A DNA stretch of 64,000 nt from Hyphodiscus hymeniophilus. Taxonomy: Eukaryota > Ascomycota > Leotiomycetes > Helotiales > Hyphodiscaceae. How positions within the stretch are numbered: the first letter of the stretch is position 1; the number at the start of each line of letters is the position of its first letter. The notes below the pieces were generated by a model. It did not search any database. It was given only the letters and a program-made list of their open reading frames with translations, and was not told the DNA's origin. Below, piece by piece: positions 1 to 11,506 of this stretch. The stretch lies in NCBI GenBank assembly GCA_016508695.1, contig VNKQ01000005.1:1984001-2048000 (forward strand), in the 5' to 3' direction. A program made the translations under genes and the position numbers.

Positions 1-1
1 C

Positions 2-3000
2 AAACTCGTTTCCAACCGGGATAAGATTGTATGGCTAACCAAATTAGCTCGGGCGGAGGATGCTGAAGCTCGAGGAGTGGTCGAAAGAGAGATCGCATCG
101 GAAGGTCTTCGCTGGATATTAGACGAATTACGAGGAGTCACATCAGGGGACGCCTCAAGAAAGCGCAAGCTGGAAATCAAAATGGATATCGACATTCCTG
201 CAGCTTATACAAATGGCGGACAAAAGGTCGAGCAGGCGGGCGATGGTGATCTCGTGGGAGGTTTACAACCAAGAAAGCTGATCAATCTCGAAAATCTTGT
301 CTTCGAACAAGGTAACCATCTTATGACGAACCCCAAAGTCAAGCTTCCCGAAGGCTCAACGAAGCGTACGTTTAAGGGCTACGAAGAGATACACGTACCT
401 CCTCCTAAGAAACGAAATGAACCTGGAGACCGAGATATACCTATCACGGAGATGCCAGAATGGTCACGTGTACCGTTCAGCTCAGCAACTAAACTCAACA
501 AGATCCAATCACAGTGCTTTCCCACAGCATTCAACGACGATGGAAATATGTTGATTTGTGCCCCGACTGGCAGTGGCAAGACGAACGTCGGCATGTTAAC
601 CATTCTCCGTGAAATTGGAAAGAACCGTAATCCTGAGACTGGCGAGATCAATCTGGATGCTTTCAAGATTGTTTACATTGCTCCTCTGAAAGCCCTCGTT
701 CAGGAACAGGTCGGAAATTTTGGTGCCCGACTGAAACCTTACGGCATACAAGTTTCCGAACTGACGGGTGATCGCCAACTCACAAAGCAACAGATTGCAG
801 ACACACAGATCATTGTGACTACGCCTGAAAAATGGGATGTCATAACCAGAAAAGCCACAGATTTGAGCTACACCAATCTCGTCCGTTTGATCATCATTGA
901 TGAGATTCATCTTCTCCACGACGATCGGGGTCCTGTCCTAGAAAGTATTGTCAGCCGGACGATTAGAAAGATGGAGCAAACTGGAGACCCTGTCCGTCTT
1001 GTTGGTCTCTCAGCCACGCTTCCCAACTACCGCGACGTTGCTAGCTTTCTTCGCGTCGATCCGGTGAAGGGCATGTTCCATTTTGATGGATCATACCGAC
1101 CTTGCCCTCTTCGTCAAGAGTTTGTTGGCATTACCGAAAAAAAAGCCATCAAGCAGCTCAAGACCATGAACGATGTGACTTACACTAAGGTGCTTGAACA
1201 TGTGGGGCAGAATCGCAATCAGATGCTCATCTTCGTTCACTCCCGTAAGGAGACTTCAAAGACTGCGAGATATATTCGTGATAAAGCACTGGAGATGGAG
1301 ACCATTGGGCAGATCCTTAAGAGTGATGCTGGAAGCAGAGAAGCTCTGACTTCAGAGGCAGAAGCCGTCAGTGACCGTGAACTGAAGGATCTGCTACCTT
1401 ATGGATTTGGTATCCATCATGCTGGAATGAGCCGACCCGATAGAACCTCTGTCGAGGATCTTTTTAACGATGGTCTAATTCAAGTTCTTGTCTGTACTGC
1501 TACTTTGGCATGGGGCGTCAATCTTCCGGCACATACTGTCATCATCAAGGGAACTCAAGTGTACTCGCCAGAAAAAGGCAGTTGGGTCGAATTGAGTCCT
1601 CAAGATGTACTCCAAATGCTTGGTCGTGCCGGTCGTCCGCAATACGATACTTACGGAGAAGGTATCATCATCACAACTCAGACAGAGATGCAGTACTATC
1701 TATCTCTTCTCAATCAACAACTACCGATAGAGAGTCAATTCGTCAGTAAGCTTGCAGACAATCTGAACGCGGAAATCGTGCTGGGGAACGTCCGCAGCCG
1801 AGATGAGGGCGTTGAATGGCTTGGCTACACTTACCTCTTTGTCCGTATGTTACGATCGCCGGGGCTTTACAGCGTCGGTGCCGACTACGAGGAAGACAAT
1901 GCTTTGGAGCAAAAACGTGTTGACCTCATACATTCCGCGGCCGTTGTTCTCGAAAAATCCAACCTCGTCAAGTATGACAAGAAGACAGGCAGATTACAAC
2001 CCACAGAGCTTGGAAGGATTTCATCTCACTACTATATCACACATAGCTCTATGCTGACCTACAACCACCATATCCAACCCTCAATCACGCCGATAGAACT
2101 CTTCCGCGTGTTTGCCCTAAGCAACGAGTTCAAATACATCCCCGTTCGTCAGGATGAGAAATTAGAGCTCGCGAAGTTGCTAGGGCGGGTACCGATCCCT
2201 GTCAAGGAGAGCATTGAAGAACCGCATGCAAAGATCAACGTGCTGCTGCAAGCTTACATCTCTCGCCTCAAGTTGGAAGGCTTGGCTCTCATGGCAGATC
2301 TGGTGTATGTTACGCAATCCGCCGGGCGAATTCTGCGTGCCATTTTCGAAATTACGCTAAAAAAGGGCTGGTCTTCAGTGGCCAGGACTGCCCTGGAACT
2401 GTGCAAGATGGCAGAGAAGCGAATGTGGCCAACAATGTCGCCACTGCGCCAATTCCCAAGCTGTCCAAGGGATATCATTCAGAAAGCAGAAAGGATCGAT
2501 GTTCCTTGGGCTAACTACTTCGATCTGGACCCTCCTCGCATGGGTGAGCTACTAGGTTTGCCAAAGGCTGGCAAGACTGTTTGCAATTTTGTCTCCAAGT
2601 TCCCCCGAGTTGAGGTCCAGGCGCAGGTTCAACCAATGACTAGATCAATGCTTAGAGTGGAGCTGACGATCACACCAAATTTCGAATGGGACGACGAAAT
2701 TCACGGCGCGGCTGAGACTTTCTGGATCATTGCAGAAGACTGTGATGGGGAAGACATTCTGTTCCACGACCAATTTATCCTTCGCAAAGATTTTGCTCAG
2801 GCGGAGATGAATGAGCATGTAGTTGATTTCACGGTTCCCATCACGGAACCTATGCCACCAAACTATTTTGTCACGGTCATTTCAGACAGGTGGATGCATT
2901 CAGAGACCAAGCTAGCAGTGTCGTTTCAAAAGCTCATTCTCCCAGAGAAGTTTCCACCGCATACACCAGTCCTGGATCTGCAACCCTTGCCCGTAGCTGC

Positions 3001-5584
3001 CCTCAAGGTCAATGACTACAAGGCTTTGTATCCTGACTGGGAACGCTTCAACAAAATTCAAACCCAAACATTCAATTCCCTGTATTCGACGGAGGATAAC
3101 GTATTCATTGGAGCTCCTACCGGAAGTGGCAAGACCGTATGCGCAGAATTTGCCCTACTCCATCATTGGTCGAAGCCAGATGCAGGCCGTGCAGTCTATC
3201 TTACTCCTTTCCAAGAGCTTGTTGATCATCGACTGCAGGATTGGCAGCGAAGATTGTCGAAACTACGTGGTGGCAAAGAAATCGTTAAATTGACGGGAGA
3301 GACTACCGCCGATTTGAAGCTCCTCGATAGAGGTGATTTGATTCTTGCGACGCCTTTGCAATGGGACGTTTTATCGCGACAGTGGCAACGCCGGAAGAAC
3401 GTCCAGAATATCCAGCTCTTCATTGCCGATGAACTCCACTTGCTAGGTGGACAGACCGGATTTGTGTACGAGATCGTGGTCTCTCGTATGCATTATATCC
3501 GCACTCAGACGAGTCTACCTATGCGAATCATTGGTTTGAGTGTCTCACTTGCTAACGCAAGAGACATTGGCGAGTGGATCGATGCCAAGAAACACAACGT
3601 TTACAACTTCAGCCCCCACGTTCGTTCAGTACCTCTCGAGCTTCACATCCAGTCCTTTACCGTCCCTCACTTCCCTTCGCTTATGCTTGCCATGGCAAAG
3701 CCAACCTATCTGTCAATACTCCAGATGTCTCCCGATAAGCCCGCTCTTGTGTTCGTTCCTAGTAGAAAACAAGCACGAGCTACTACAAGAGATCTGCTGT
3801 TGGCTTGTGTGGCGAGCGATGATGAGGATCGCTTCTTGCATGCCGATGTTGAGCAGATGAAGCCTCTCCTTGAACGTATTAGGGAAGAAGCCTTGGCTGA
3901 AGCTATCTCTCACGGCATTGGATACTATCACGAAGCTCTGAGCACTAGTGACAAGCGCATCGTGAAACATCTGTACGATCAAGGAGCTATCCAGGTACTG
4001 GTAGCTTCAAGAGATGTTTGCTGGGAATTGGAATGCAAAGCGCACCTTATCATTGTCATGGGTACTCAATTCTACGAGGGAAGAGAACATCGATATGTCG
4101 ACTACCCTCTCAGTGAAGTTCTTCAAATGTTCGGTAAAGCTACTCGACCTCTAGAAGACAAGATCAGCAAGGGTGTCCTGATGGTACCAGCTGTCAAACG
4201 AGAGTACTACAAAAAGTTTTTGAACGAGGCATTGCCAATTGAAAGTCATCTTCAGGCTTACCTGCACGACGCATTCGTGTCCGAAATTAGTACCAAAATG
4301 ATTGAGTCTGCTGAAGATGCGATTAGCTGGACCACCTTTACATACTTCTACCGCCGTCTTCTAGCGAATCCGAGTTATTACAGTCTGGCTGATACCTCGC
4401 ATGAAGGGCTAAGTGCACACTTGTCGGAGCTTGTGGAGACCACTTTGAAGGATCTTGCAGAATTCAAAATCATTGACTTGGACGAAGATGACGACTCCGT
4501 AACTCCTCTCAACGCCGCAATGATTGCAGCTTACTATAACATCTCCTACATTACGATGCAGACGTTCTTGTTGTCCCTGAGCGGACGAACGAAGTTGAAG
4601 GGCATTCTAGAAATTGTCACATCAGCCACTGAATTTGAGTCAATTCAAATCAGAAGACATGAAGACAGTCTGCTACGGCGCATTTACGACAGATGTCCAG
4701 TTAAGATGGCACAGCCAAGTTATGACTCTCCACACTTCAAGGCATTCGTTCTCTTGCAAGCCCACTTCTCGAGGATGCAATTGCCAATTGATCTAGCTAA
4801 AGATCAGGAGCTCATTTTGACGAAGGTTCTTGGTTTGTTGAGTGCTACCGTTGATGTCCTTTCTTCGGACGGCCACATCAATGCGATGAATGCTATGGAG
4901 ATGTCTCAGATGGTGGTTCAGGGTATGTGGGATCGCGACAGTCCGCTCAAGCAGATCCCTCACTTCACGCCCGAGGTTATCAAGGCTGCCAACGAATCTG
5001 GGTATGTAGTTCCCTTGGTTCCGTCCCAGTTGTGTACTAATCAGGAATACTCTCCTAGCATCAAGGACATCTTCGAATTCATGGACGCCATGGATCCCTC
5101 AGAAAACGCCAATTATAATGCCATCGTCAAGCACCTCGGTCTGTCTCAAAATCAGCTGGCACAAGCGGCAAATTTTACGAATTCCCAATACCCCAATATC
5201 AACCTTGAGTTTGATTTGGAAGACCCCGATGATATCACTGCTGGCGCTCCCGCGTATATTAAAGTCAAGATCGAGAGAGAACTAGAGGAGGATGAGGAGC
5301 CAGCCGAGGCTGTTCATGCACCATTTTACCCTTCCAAGAAGATGGAAATTTGGTGGCTGGTTGTGGGCGAGGAAAGCACAAAGACATTGCTTGCTATCAA
5401 ACGAATCACTTTCGGGAGGTCTTTGAATGTGCGACTGGAATACACTGTGCCAACTCCTGGAGAGCACGAGTTGAAGCTATTCCTGATGAGCGATAGCTAC
5501 GTCGGCGTCGATCAAGACCCAAGCTTCCAAGTTACGGTGGCAGAGGGTGTGGACGAGATGGACGAGGACGAAGATGAAGAGTAA
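2..5584 (+). CDS. BRR2: Pre-mRNA-splicing helicase BRR2 (5'-truncated by window)
   Basis: Ski2-like DExH RNA helicase of the U5 snRNP that unwinds U4/U6 during spliceosome activation. The frame is open from base 2, so the gene starts outside the window; about 350 N-terminal residues are missing compared with the usual ~2200. Counting from base 77, the first cassette has Walker A APTGSGKT near residue 160, DEIH near 274 and QMLGRAGRPQYD (motif VI); a Sec63 unit follows near 660-960. The second cassette has GAPTGSGKT near 1012 and DELH near 1117, but its motif VI is degenerate (QMFGKATRPLED), matching the known inactive C-terminal cassette of the family. A second Sec63 unit and an acidic tail (EMDEDEDEE) close the protein. 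No intron is seen in 5.5 kb. Confidence 0.97.
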   Translation, partial: KLVSNRDKIVWLTKLARAEDAEARGVVEREIASEGLRWILDELRGVTSGDASRKRKLEIKMDIDIPAAYTNGGQKVEQAGDGDLVGGLQPRKLINLENLVFEQGNHLMTNPKVKLPEGSTKRTFKGYEEIHVPPPKKRNEPGDRDIPITEMPEWSRVPFSSATKLNKIQSQCFPTAFNDDGNMLICAPTGSGKTNVGMLTILREIGKNRNPETGEINLDAFKIVYIAPLKALVQEQVGNFGARLKPYGIQVSELTGDRQLTKQQIADTQIIVTTPEKWDVITRKATDLSYTNLVRLIIIDEIHLLHDDRGPVLESIVSRTIRKMEQTGDPVRLVGLSATLPNYRDVASFLRVDPVKGMFHFDGSYRPCPLRQEFVGITEKKAIKQLKTMNDVTYTKVLEHVGQNRNQMLIFVHSRKETSKTARYIRDKALEMETIGQILKSDAGSREALTSEAEAVSDRELKDLLPYGFGIHHAGMSRPDRTSVEDLFNDGLIQVLVCTATLAWGVNLPAHTVIIKGTQVYSPEKGSWVELSPQDVLQMLGRAGRPQYDTYGEGIIITTQTEMQYYLSLLNQQLPIESQFVSKLADNLNAEIVLGNVRSRDEGVEWLGYTYLFVRMLRSPGLYSVGADYEEDNALEQKRVDLIHSAAVVLEKSNLVKYDKKTGRLQPTELGRISSHYYITHSSMLTYNHHIQPSITPIELFRVFALSNEFKYIPVRQDEKLELAKLLGRVPIPVKESIEEPHAKINVLLQAYISRLKLEGLALMADLVYVTQSAGRILRAIFEITLKKGWSSVARTALELCKMAEKRMWPTMSPLRQFPSCPRDIIQKAERIDVPWANYFDLDPPRMGELLGLPKAGKTVCNFVSKFPRVEVQAQVQPMTRSMLRVELTITPNFEWDDEIHGAAETFWIIAEDCDGEDILFHDQFILRKDFAQAEMNEHVVDFTVPITEPMPPNYFVTVISDRWMHSETKLAVSFQKLILPEKFPPHTPVLDLQPLPVAALKVNDYKALYPDWERFNKIQTQTFNSLYSTEDNVFIGAPTGSGKTVCAEFALLHHWSKPDAGRAVYLTPFQELVDHRLQDWQRRLSKLRGGKEIVKLTGETTADLKLLDRGDLILATPLQWDVLSRQWQRRKNVQNIQLFIADELHLLGGQTGFVYEIVVSRMHYIRTQTSLPMRIIGLSVSLANARDIGEWIDAKKHNVYNFSPHVRSVPLELHIQSFTVPHFPSLMLAMAKPTYLSILQMSPDKPALVFVPSRKQARATTRDLLLACVASDDEDRFLHADVEQMKPLLERIREEALAEAISHGIGYYHEALSTSDKRIVKHLYDQGAIQVLVASRDVCWELECKAHLIIVMGTQFYEGREHRYVDYPLSEVLQMFGKATRPLEDKISKGVLMVPAVKREYYKKFLNEALPIESHLQAYLHDAFVSEISTKMIESAEDAISWTTFTYFYRRLLANPSYYSLADTSHEGLSAHLSELVETTLKDLAEFKIIDLDEDDDSVTPLNAAMIAAYYNISYITMQTFLLSLSGRTKLKGILEIVTSATEFESIQIRRHEDSLLRRIYDRCPVKMAQPSYDSPHFKAFVLLQAHFSRMQLPIDLAKDQELILTKVLGLLSATVDVLSSDGHINAMNAMEMSQMVVQGMWDRDSPLKQIPHFTPEVIKAANESGYVVPLVPSQLCTNQEYSPSIKDIFEFMDAMDPSENANYNAIVKHLGLSQNQLAQAANFTNSQYPNINLEFDLEDPDDITAGAPAYIKVKIERELEEDEEPAEAVHAPFYPSKKMEIWWLVVGEESTKTLLAIKRITFGRSLNVRLEYTVPTPGEHELKLFLMSDSYVGVDQDPSFQVTVAEGVDEMDEDEDEE

Positions 5585-6240
5585 GATCTGGTTGGTATCT
5601 TCCCTTCCAGCGAGATCTCTGTTGTATAATAGACTGGACTGTAGGATGATTTTAGAGGAGGTAAAGCAGCTCCTGGGAGGAACACATGTCACGATATCGG
5701 TTCCATTTCTTCAGGCCTCTTATGGATCTGGATTGTGTTGCCTGTGCCACCGGCCACGCGCATCCGCTCAGATTCTCACCAAGCCCGTGATTTTCATTGG
5801 CCATCAGCTTCTGGCGAAATCCTAAGCACGGTGTAAGATCACCTAGCACCAATCTATCTCTGTTTCTTGCTTGACTCACACCCAGATTTCATCTTTCTCT
5901 ATCAAGTCGATAGGTAGTCAAAATCACTATTGTTGTCGTCAGGAGCCTATTCAACCTTCCTATTCAATTTGGCCTCATATTGTTGCACAGTTCCACAATA
6001 GCGGCCGGGATAGTTTTACGGCTAAGCGAGTTATGATTTTCTGGGCGATCAATTTCTACAGCTGCTCCGTCCTTCCTCATCAACTCCCCTGTGAAGGCTC
6101 ATCAACCCATCGCCATCACCATCAATTCGTGTTTTGGACAGTCCATCACTGATTGCGATCATCAAAACCATTCGTGACGCGTACACCACAGCACCATTGT
6201 CAACAAGTTTCGCCTAGGAGCTCGGTCGCATCGATTCACT
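5585..6240. other. Intergenic region between BRR2 and the PWWP gene
   Basis: Holds the BRR2 3' end and the promoter/leader of the PWWP gene. There is a CAT/CAC-rich stretch just before the next start codon. No convincing ORF or structured element is seen. Confidence 0.6.
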
Positions 6241-8426
6241 ATGGCCGAAGAGCCCACGTCACAAGAGGCAGTTCTGCCTGTGCCAGTTGAAACACGCCTC
6301 GAAATATCAGAACCAATCCCAGCGATTGAGAAAACCGAGTCTGCCGTCGAGGATACCACGGTCGTGGACCCTGTTGATCCATCCAAGGAGGTCGCGCCGG
6401 CACCCAAGGAGGACATCGAGCAGCCAGTACCACCTGTTTCTACTAAGGTTGAGGCTGAGGCAATAATTGAGAATTGTGCGATCAGATAATCCATCCCACT
6501 CGTCATTTCTATTCACCTGCTAATTTGTATTTGTCGCGTTAGCTGCGGAGCCAAAAATCACAAACGACAAGCAACCCGTTCCTGAGCAACTCAGTGCAAT
6601 CGAAGACAAACCTGCAAGCACCCTACAAGATACCGAGATGACTTCAGATACAAAGGCGGATGAGGCCGTTACAATTATTACTCCAGACGGTGATGCTGCA
6701 GTCAGCACTGAAGCTTCCGGCAGCAAATCCAACCCTAGACCTCGACGCAAGTCAGGTGGAGTCCCGGAACACAAGAACAAGAAGCTGAACAAGAAGGCGT
6801 CGAAGGCGAAGATGACACATACTGATGCCAAACCTGGTGACTACTTCATGATCAGGTTGAAGGGTTATCCACTCTGGCCTGGAATAGTGTGCGACGAGTC
6901 AATGCTACCCAATACCCTGCTCAAATCCCGACCTGTCACAGCTACGAGACCAGATGGCTCGTATCGTGAAGACTATGCCGATGGAGGTGCCAAAGTCAAT
7001 GATCGCACATTCCCGGTTATGTATTTGCACACCAATGAGTTGTAAGTAGAACAACTCCCCTGATCAACTGCCCCACTGACTTTGCGCAAACAGTTCCTGG
7101 ATCCCTAACACTGATCTGGTTGATATGGATATCGAGACTGTTGGCAACGTCACCTCGAGCATGCGAAAAGATCTTGCCGGAGCCCACCTCCTCGCTGCTG
7201 AGCAGCACGATTTGGACTACTTTAAGGACATTTTGAAGAACTTCATGGAGCAACGCGCTGCAGATTTGGAGGCAAAGGAGGCTGCCAAGGCGGCGAAGAA
7301 AGCTGAGAAGGCCGCCAAAGCCGAGAAAGCTAGCAAGCCAAAGAGAAAATCAAAGGCAGCCGTCGAGGAGGATGAGGATGCCGATGGCGATGTTGATATG
7401 GCCGATGCACCCGCTGATCTAGAACTCGAGGATGTGGAAACAGGTCATAGCGAGAAGAAGAATAAAAAGAAGCGCAAGGCAACTGATGACGGCGAAGTAA
7501 GTTCCAGGCCTTTAGTTACATGCGGCGAATTCTCACCGAATATAGGATACTCCAAAGACCGATTCGGTCAAGAAGCCAAAGACGACGATCAAGTTGAATA
7601 CTACGCCTAAGCCCAAAGCAAACGGCGAATCCACGCCCAAATCTGTCAAAGATTCTACAGCCAAGGTTCCGAAGCCGAAAACCAAAAAGGCTGCCCCTAA
7701 GGTCGAAGAATCTCCCGAACCCATTGTTCCCCCCAAAGAGCCTGAACTCACTCCAGAGGAGAAGCGACAGAAGAAGGAGGCATGTTTATCCCAACACAGT
7801 TAAAAGACCCCTTGCTAATATCTATTAGAAGGAGATTCTGTTCCTTCGGCACAAGCTTCAGAAGGGCCTTTTGACCAAAGACCAGGCTCCCAAGGAAGAC
7901 GAGATGAAGCAGATGTCTGAGTTCGTTAACAAGCTGGAGGGCTATGCCGACCTCGAGGTTAGCATCATACGAGCAACAAAGATCAACAAAGTGCTCAAGG
8001 CCATATTGAAAGTTCAGACTATTCCCCTGGAGGAAGAGTTTCGGTTCAAGCCACGATCCCAAAGCCTTCTCGATAAGTGGAACAAGCTTCTTGCCAGTGA
8101 GGGTACTCCAGCAGATACCACTGCTCCTACGAATGGTGTCAAGGAAGAAGTTAAGCCCGATGTAGAGGATGCAAAGGCTATACCTACCACGGCCAATGGC
8201 AGCAAGGAATCTACTGAAGAGAAGGTCGAGGAAAACACCACGACTGCCGAGGAATCTATTACGGAGTCAAAGGAAGGAGCTTCCGCACCCAAGGTCGAAG
8301 AAGAACCAGTCCCTAATGTTACAGAGCCCGTTTCTGTAAGTCAGAACGATGTCGACGGTTCAAATGAATACTGACCATCTTCAGGAGTCCAAGCCAGAGC
8401 CCGCAATTGTCGAGTCTACCGCGTAG
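6241..8426 (+). CDS. PWWP-domain chromatin protein with TFIIS-N/LEDGF-like domain (Pdp3-like)
   Basis: Six exons: 6241-6475, 6543-7041, 7094-7496, 7546-7779, 7829-8335, 8385-8426, giving 639 aa. The PWWP domain lies near residues 170-260 (GDYFMIRLKGYPLWPGIV, then NEFSWIPNTDL across the second junction). PWWP domains bind methylated H3K36 nucleosomes, and yeast Pdp3 carries one into the NuA3b acetyltransferase. A Lys/Ala/Glu-rich linker with nuclear-localisation-like runs follows, then a helical region near 458-545 (KEILFLRHKLQKGLL...LLDKWNKLL) resembling TFIIS N-terminal/integrase-binding domains, and an acidic Thr/Glu-rich tail. The fourth intron (7780-7828) appears to use a GC donor: the nearby GT would create a TAA stop at the junction. 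The Pdp3 assignment is by architecture, so the complex it joins is inference. Confidence 0.85.
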
Positions 8427-9059
8427 ATTGACCAAACATACGCGTGAGAACACTTGTGGATGACCATTATCACGAGGTCTGACACTATCTATCAACGAAA
8501 ACCTCCCATCGATGCATCAGCAGATGATCGATTGATGAAGTCTACATTTCATTTCATGCCCACTGCTTTCCTCTAATGGTATGTCGTACAAACGGCATGA
8601 TAAGCACCGCGGCACACTGTCCTGCATTTGCTTTGCGATTTCGCATGTAACACTACGCGACGATGGAGACTCTTCTTCTCTGGGACGGAGGCTGCTTGGC
8701 ATCATGAAATCCACACCCTGTACAAATTTTCAGTCTTCTAAAATTGATGCACTGTGGTGAGGGGGGGAGCTGCGGAATGGGTCTGTCTTGATGGTTTGCG
8801 TGAACGCTCGCTGAGTTTACGGTTATGCTAGGCAATAAAAGCTATTCAAAATGAATCCCTTCCTTCAGATATGTGATTTAACTAAAGAGTGACGCTAAAT
8901 GGATTTGACAACATTACTGAGACTTGGATTGAGGGGAAAGGCGGTGTCCCTATCCGGTCTCCCAAATTTTTGAATCGGCAAAATACTCAACTTTCTTTCT
9001 TCTCCTCGAAATCGAAACTCCTCTCCAATCCCAACTCGACTCACTACCCATACATCACA
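8427..9059. other. Intergenic region, PWWP gene to RCL1
   Basis: 3' region of the PWWP gene and promoter of RCL1. A CT-rich leader (about 8990-9050) precedes the RCL1 start. Nothing else is recognised. Confidence 0.5.
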
Positions 9060-10279
9060 ATGGCCGTCCCAGCCCCGAATACCTCCGTTTCACAACTCAC
9101 CACCATCTGACAACACGCCTCGTGCTATCCACTTTGACGGGCAAACCCCTCCACATCTCCCAAATCCGCTCTTCATCACCAACATCCCCCGGTCTTGCAC
9201 CTCACGAAATATCCTTCCTACGTCTTTTAGACTCAGTGACTAATGGCTCCCTCCTCCAAATATCCTACACCGGAACAACACTCACGTACCAACCCGGCCT
9301 CATCATGGGTAGCGTCTCTGGGCTAGGCGCAAGTTCCGAGGTCGTGAGTTGCAAACTACCCGAGAGCAACAGGAGGGGCGTATCGTGGTTCCTCATACCG
9401 CTGTGTATACTGGCGCCTTTTGCGAAGAAGCCCGTCAACGTACGCTTCGAGGGCGAGGGCTGCATCACGAGCGCTACGGAAACGGGCGATGTATCTGTCG
9501 ATGCTGTGCGGACCGCTATTCTTCCGCTCTACGAGAAGTTCGGGATCCTGTCCAGCAAACTGGAGCTTAGAGTCCTGCAGCGCTCGTGTGCTGGCCCGGG
9601 AGGGAAGGGCGGAGGTGGGGTCGTGGAATTGCGCTTTGGATCGCAAGTCCGGCTTCCGAAGACACTGCATCTGAACAGAAGTCCGGGGAGAGTGAGGAGG
9701 ATAAGAGGCGTTGCTTATTGCACGGGCGTGAGCGCGAGCAACAATGCCAGGATGATACATGCTGCGAGAGGGGTGTTGAATACGCTGGTGAGCGATGTGC
9801 ATGTTGCGGCGCAGTACGACCAAGCTCCGTTAGTGAACGCTGCGGATAGAGAAGATCCGAAGAGGAAGAAGAGGACGGGAGTGGGGTTTGGGATCTTCCT
9901 CGTTGCGGAGAGTAGCGCTGAGGGCGTGCTCTATAGTGCTGATGTTGGAAGTCCGAGTGAGGGCGGTGTCACGCCTGAGGATATGGGCAAGCAGTGTGCG
10001 TGGCAACTGTTAGAGGCAGTGGAAATGGGTGGTTGTGTTAGTAGAGTCGGTATGACGACAGTGTTGTGTCTTATGGCTATGGGGAGCGAGGACGTGGGAC
10101 GGGTGAGGTTGGGAAGAGATGTGGTTGGCACCGAGGACTTTATCGGGCTGGGAAGGGATTTAAAGACGTTTGGGGCGAGTAGTTGGGGATTGAGGGATGT
10201 CGATGAGGATGATAGTGGAGATATCATTGTCAGTGTAAAAGGTACCGGTGTAGGTAATGTGGGAAGGAAGATAGCTTAA
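9060..10279 (+). CDS. RCL1: RNA 3'-terminal phosphate cyclase-like protein Rcl1 (apparent frameshift near start)
   Basis: Nucleolar protein of the 90S pre-ribosome that works with the GTPase Bms1 in early 18S rRNA processing; it is cyclase-like but not a cyclase in yeast. Family motifs are clear: LVLSTLTGKPLHISQIRSSS, GLAPHEISFLRLLDSVTNGS, GPGGKGGGG, and the RIRGVAYCTGVSASNNARMIH block. Length (about 400 aa) is normal. The main frame has no ATG ahead of its conserved start; the only well-placed ATG (9060) is in another frame and leads to a stop at 9108-9110. One extra base in the C run at 9073-9076 would join the two frames into a normal N-terminus. This suggests an assembly error or a recent mutation; a non-AUG start is less likely. 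Confidence 0.88.
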
Positions 10280-10350
10280 TCAAAGTATTCCAAGTACAGA
10301 GGGGTATCATTTTGAATTCCTTGAGTTCGTCACTAATATACAGAAGGGTC

Positions 10351-11506
10351 TTATGCACCTAGAGCTTCCATATTCCTTTGGAATCGAGCACTTGCAGCGT
10401 TTATACGTCGAGAACCGGCAACGGCCGCGAACTCGGCAGAGAAGCCCACAGTCTGGAGAGCCGACGCTAATGCATTCCCATAGTCCTCCCATTGCTTCCG
10501 CAATGTATGCACGATATGAAAGTCCGCAACAATAGCAGTACCCGACCAGAAAGCATCAACCCCAGTAGCATCATCGTCTTCCGGATCTTGTCTCGGGTGC
10601 GGTTCGGCTAACAGACGTTCTCTTTCTTCATCCCGTTCTAGAGTTCCCTCGTTGTTCCCAGAATTGGCCTCACTCGTTGATACCATCGGCTGTAATTCGA
10701 TATCCCCATTATTCATAGCGCCAGTCCCAAAGACCCCTCTTTCCTCCGCATCATGATCCTGCGCCTCAACAATCTCAGCACGAGGCTGAGCCTCAGTCGC
10801 AGTCGCCGTAGTAGTCGCTGGACTCACCAGCGCCGCCATAACAGCAGCCAACCTCTCTCTCTCCACATGAACAGCCAGCATAAAGCACTGCAGCCCAAGA
10901 AGGAGTATATCCAGCAGCACCAAATGGAACTTCGATGTCGGTCCCTTCTGGCCTATCAAGTCAATAATCACACCTCCATGGAGATACCCTCTCATAGATT
11001 CGCCCGCTTCAGACCGCGCAGTTAAAATGTGTAAGAACATGCAAATAATGTTAGGCCCGAAAATGGCGCCGATGTAAGGGCGATGTTGGGGCATGGGGGG
11101 TACGAAGTTGGGTTTTGGTGTAAGGAACATCATCTGCGAGAGCACGCGGAAAAGGAGGCGGAAGAGGGAGCAACTAGAAGATTGGGTGTCAGTGAGGGTC
11201 GATTGGAGAAGGGAGAGGGTAGGGAGTGGGGATGTACTCCATGTAGTAGACTATGCAAAGCTCCGCGTATATCAGAACGTCTAGATTGGTCATGAGCCCA
11301 TTGACGAACTCGTACTTCTTCTTGGTCTGCGCATGAGCTCGTTTCTGGGCGGGACTTTGCTCATTTTGCTGCGTTGAAGAAGAGGCTGGTTGGAGGGAGT
11401 CTGGTTGCGCCGTAGGGGGTTCTGCGATAGGAGGAGACGTATCGGTGGGGTTCGTGGAAGGCAGGTCGCGGTTCGCTGCTAAAGAGGGCGTGGGATCATT
11501 GTTCAT
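10351..11506 (-). CDS. DUF1746 membrane protein, Dsc4-like (Dsc E3 ligase subunit family)
   Basis: Two exons on the minus strand, 11506-11238 and 11173-10351, 363 aa; the 64-bp intron joins the YYMDCSLFRLLFR block. The conserved fungal DUF1746 core covers about residues 60-190, with LTPKPNFVPP, RPYIGAIFGPNIICMFLHIL, GYLHGGVIIDLIGQKGP and LVLLDILLLGLQCFMLAVHVER, giving three to four hydrophobic membrane segments. From established knowledge, this family includes fission yeast Dsc4, a subunit of the Golgi Dsc ubiquitin ligase that helps cleave the SREBP factor Sre1. The N-terminal 50 residues are Pro/Ser/Gln-rich and the C-terminal half is acidic and probably disordered. The gene lies tail-to-tail with RCL1, 71 bp away. 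Confidence 0.82.

Noticed and set aside
379..5467. Minus- and plus-strand ORFs inside BRR2
   Set aside because: Shadows of the long BRR2 reading frame; composition is not protein-like and there are no motifs.
9356..9823. 155-codon minus-strand ORF
   Set aside because: Antisense to RCL1, which has clear family motifs on the plus strand.
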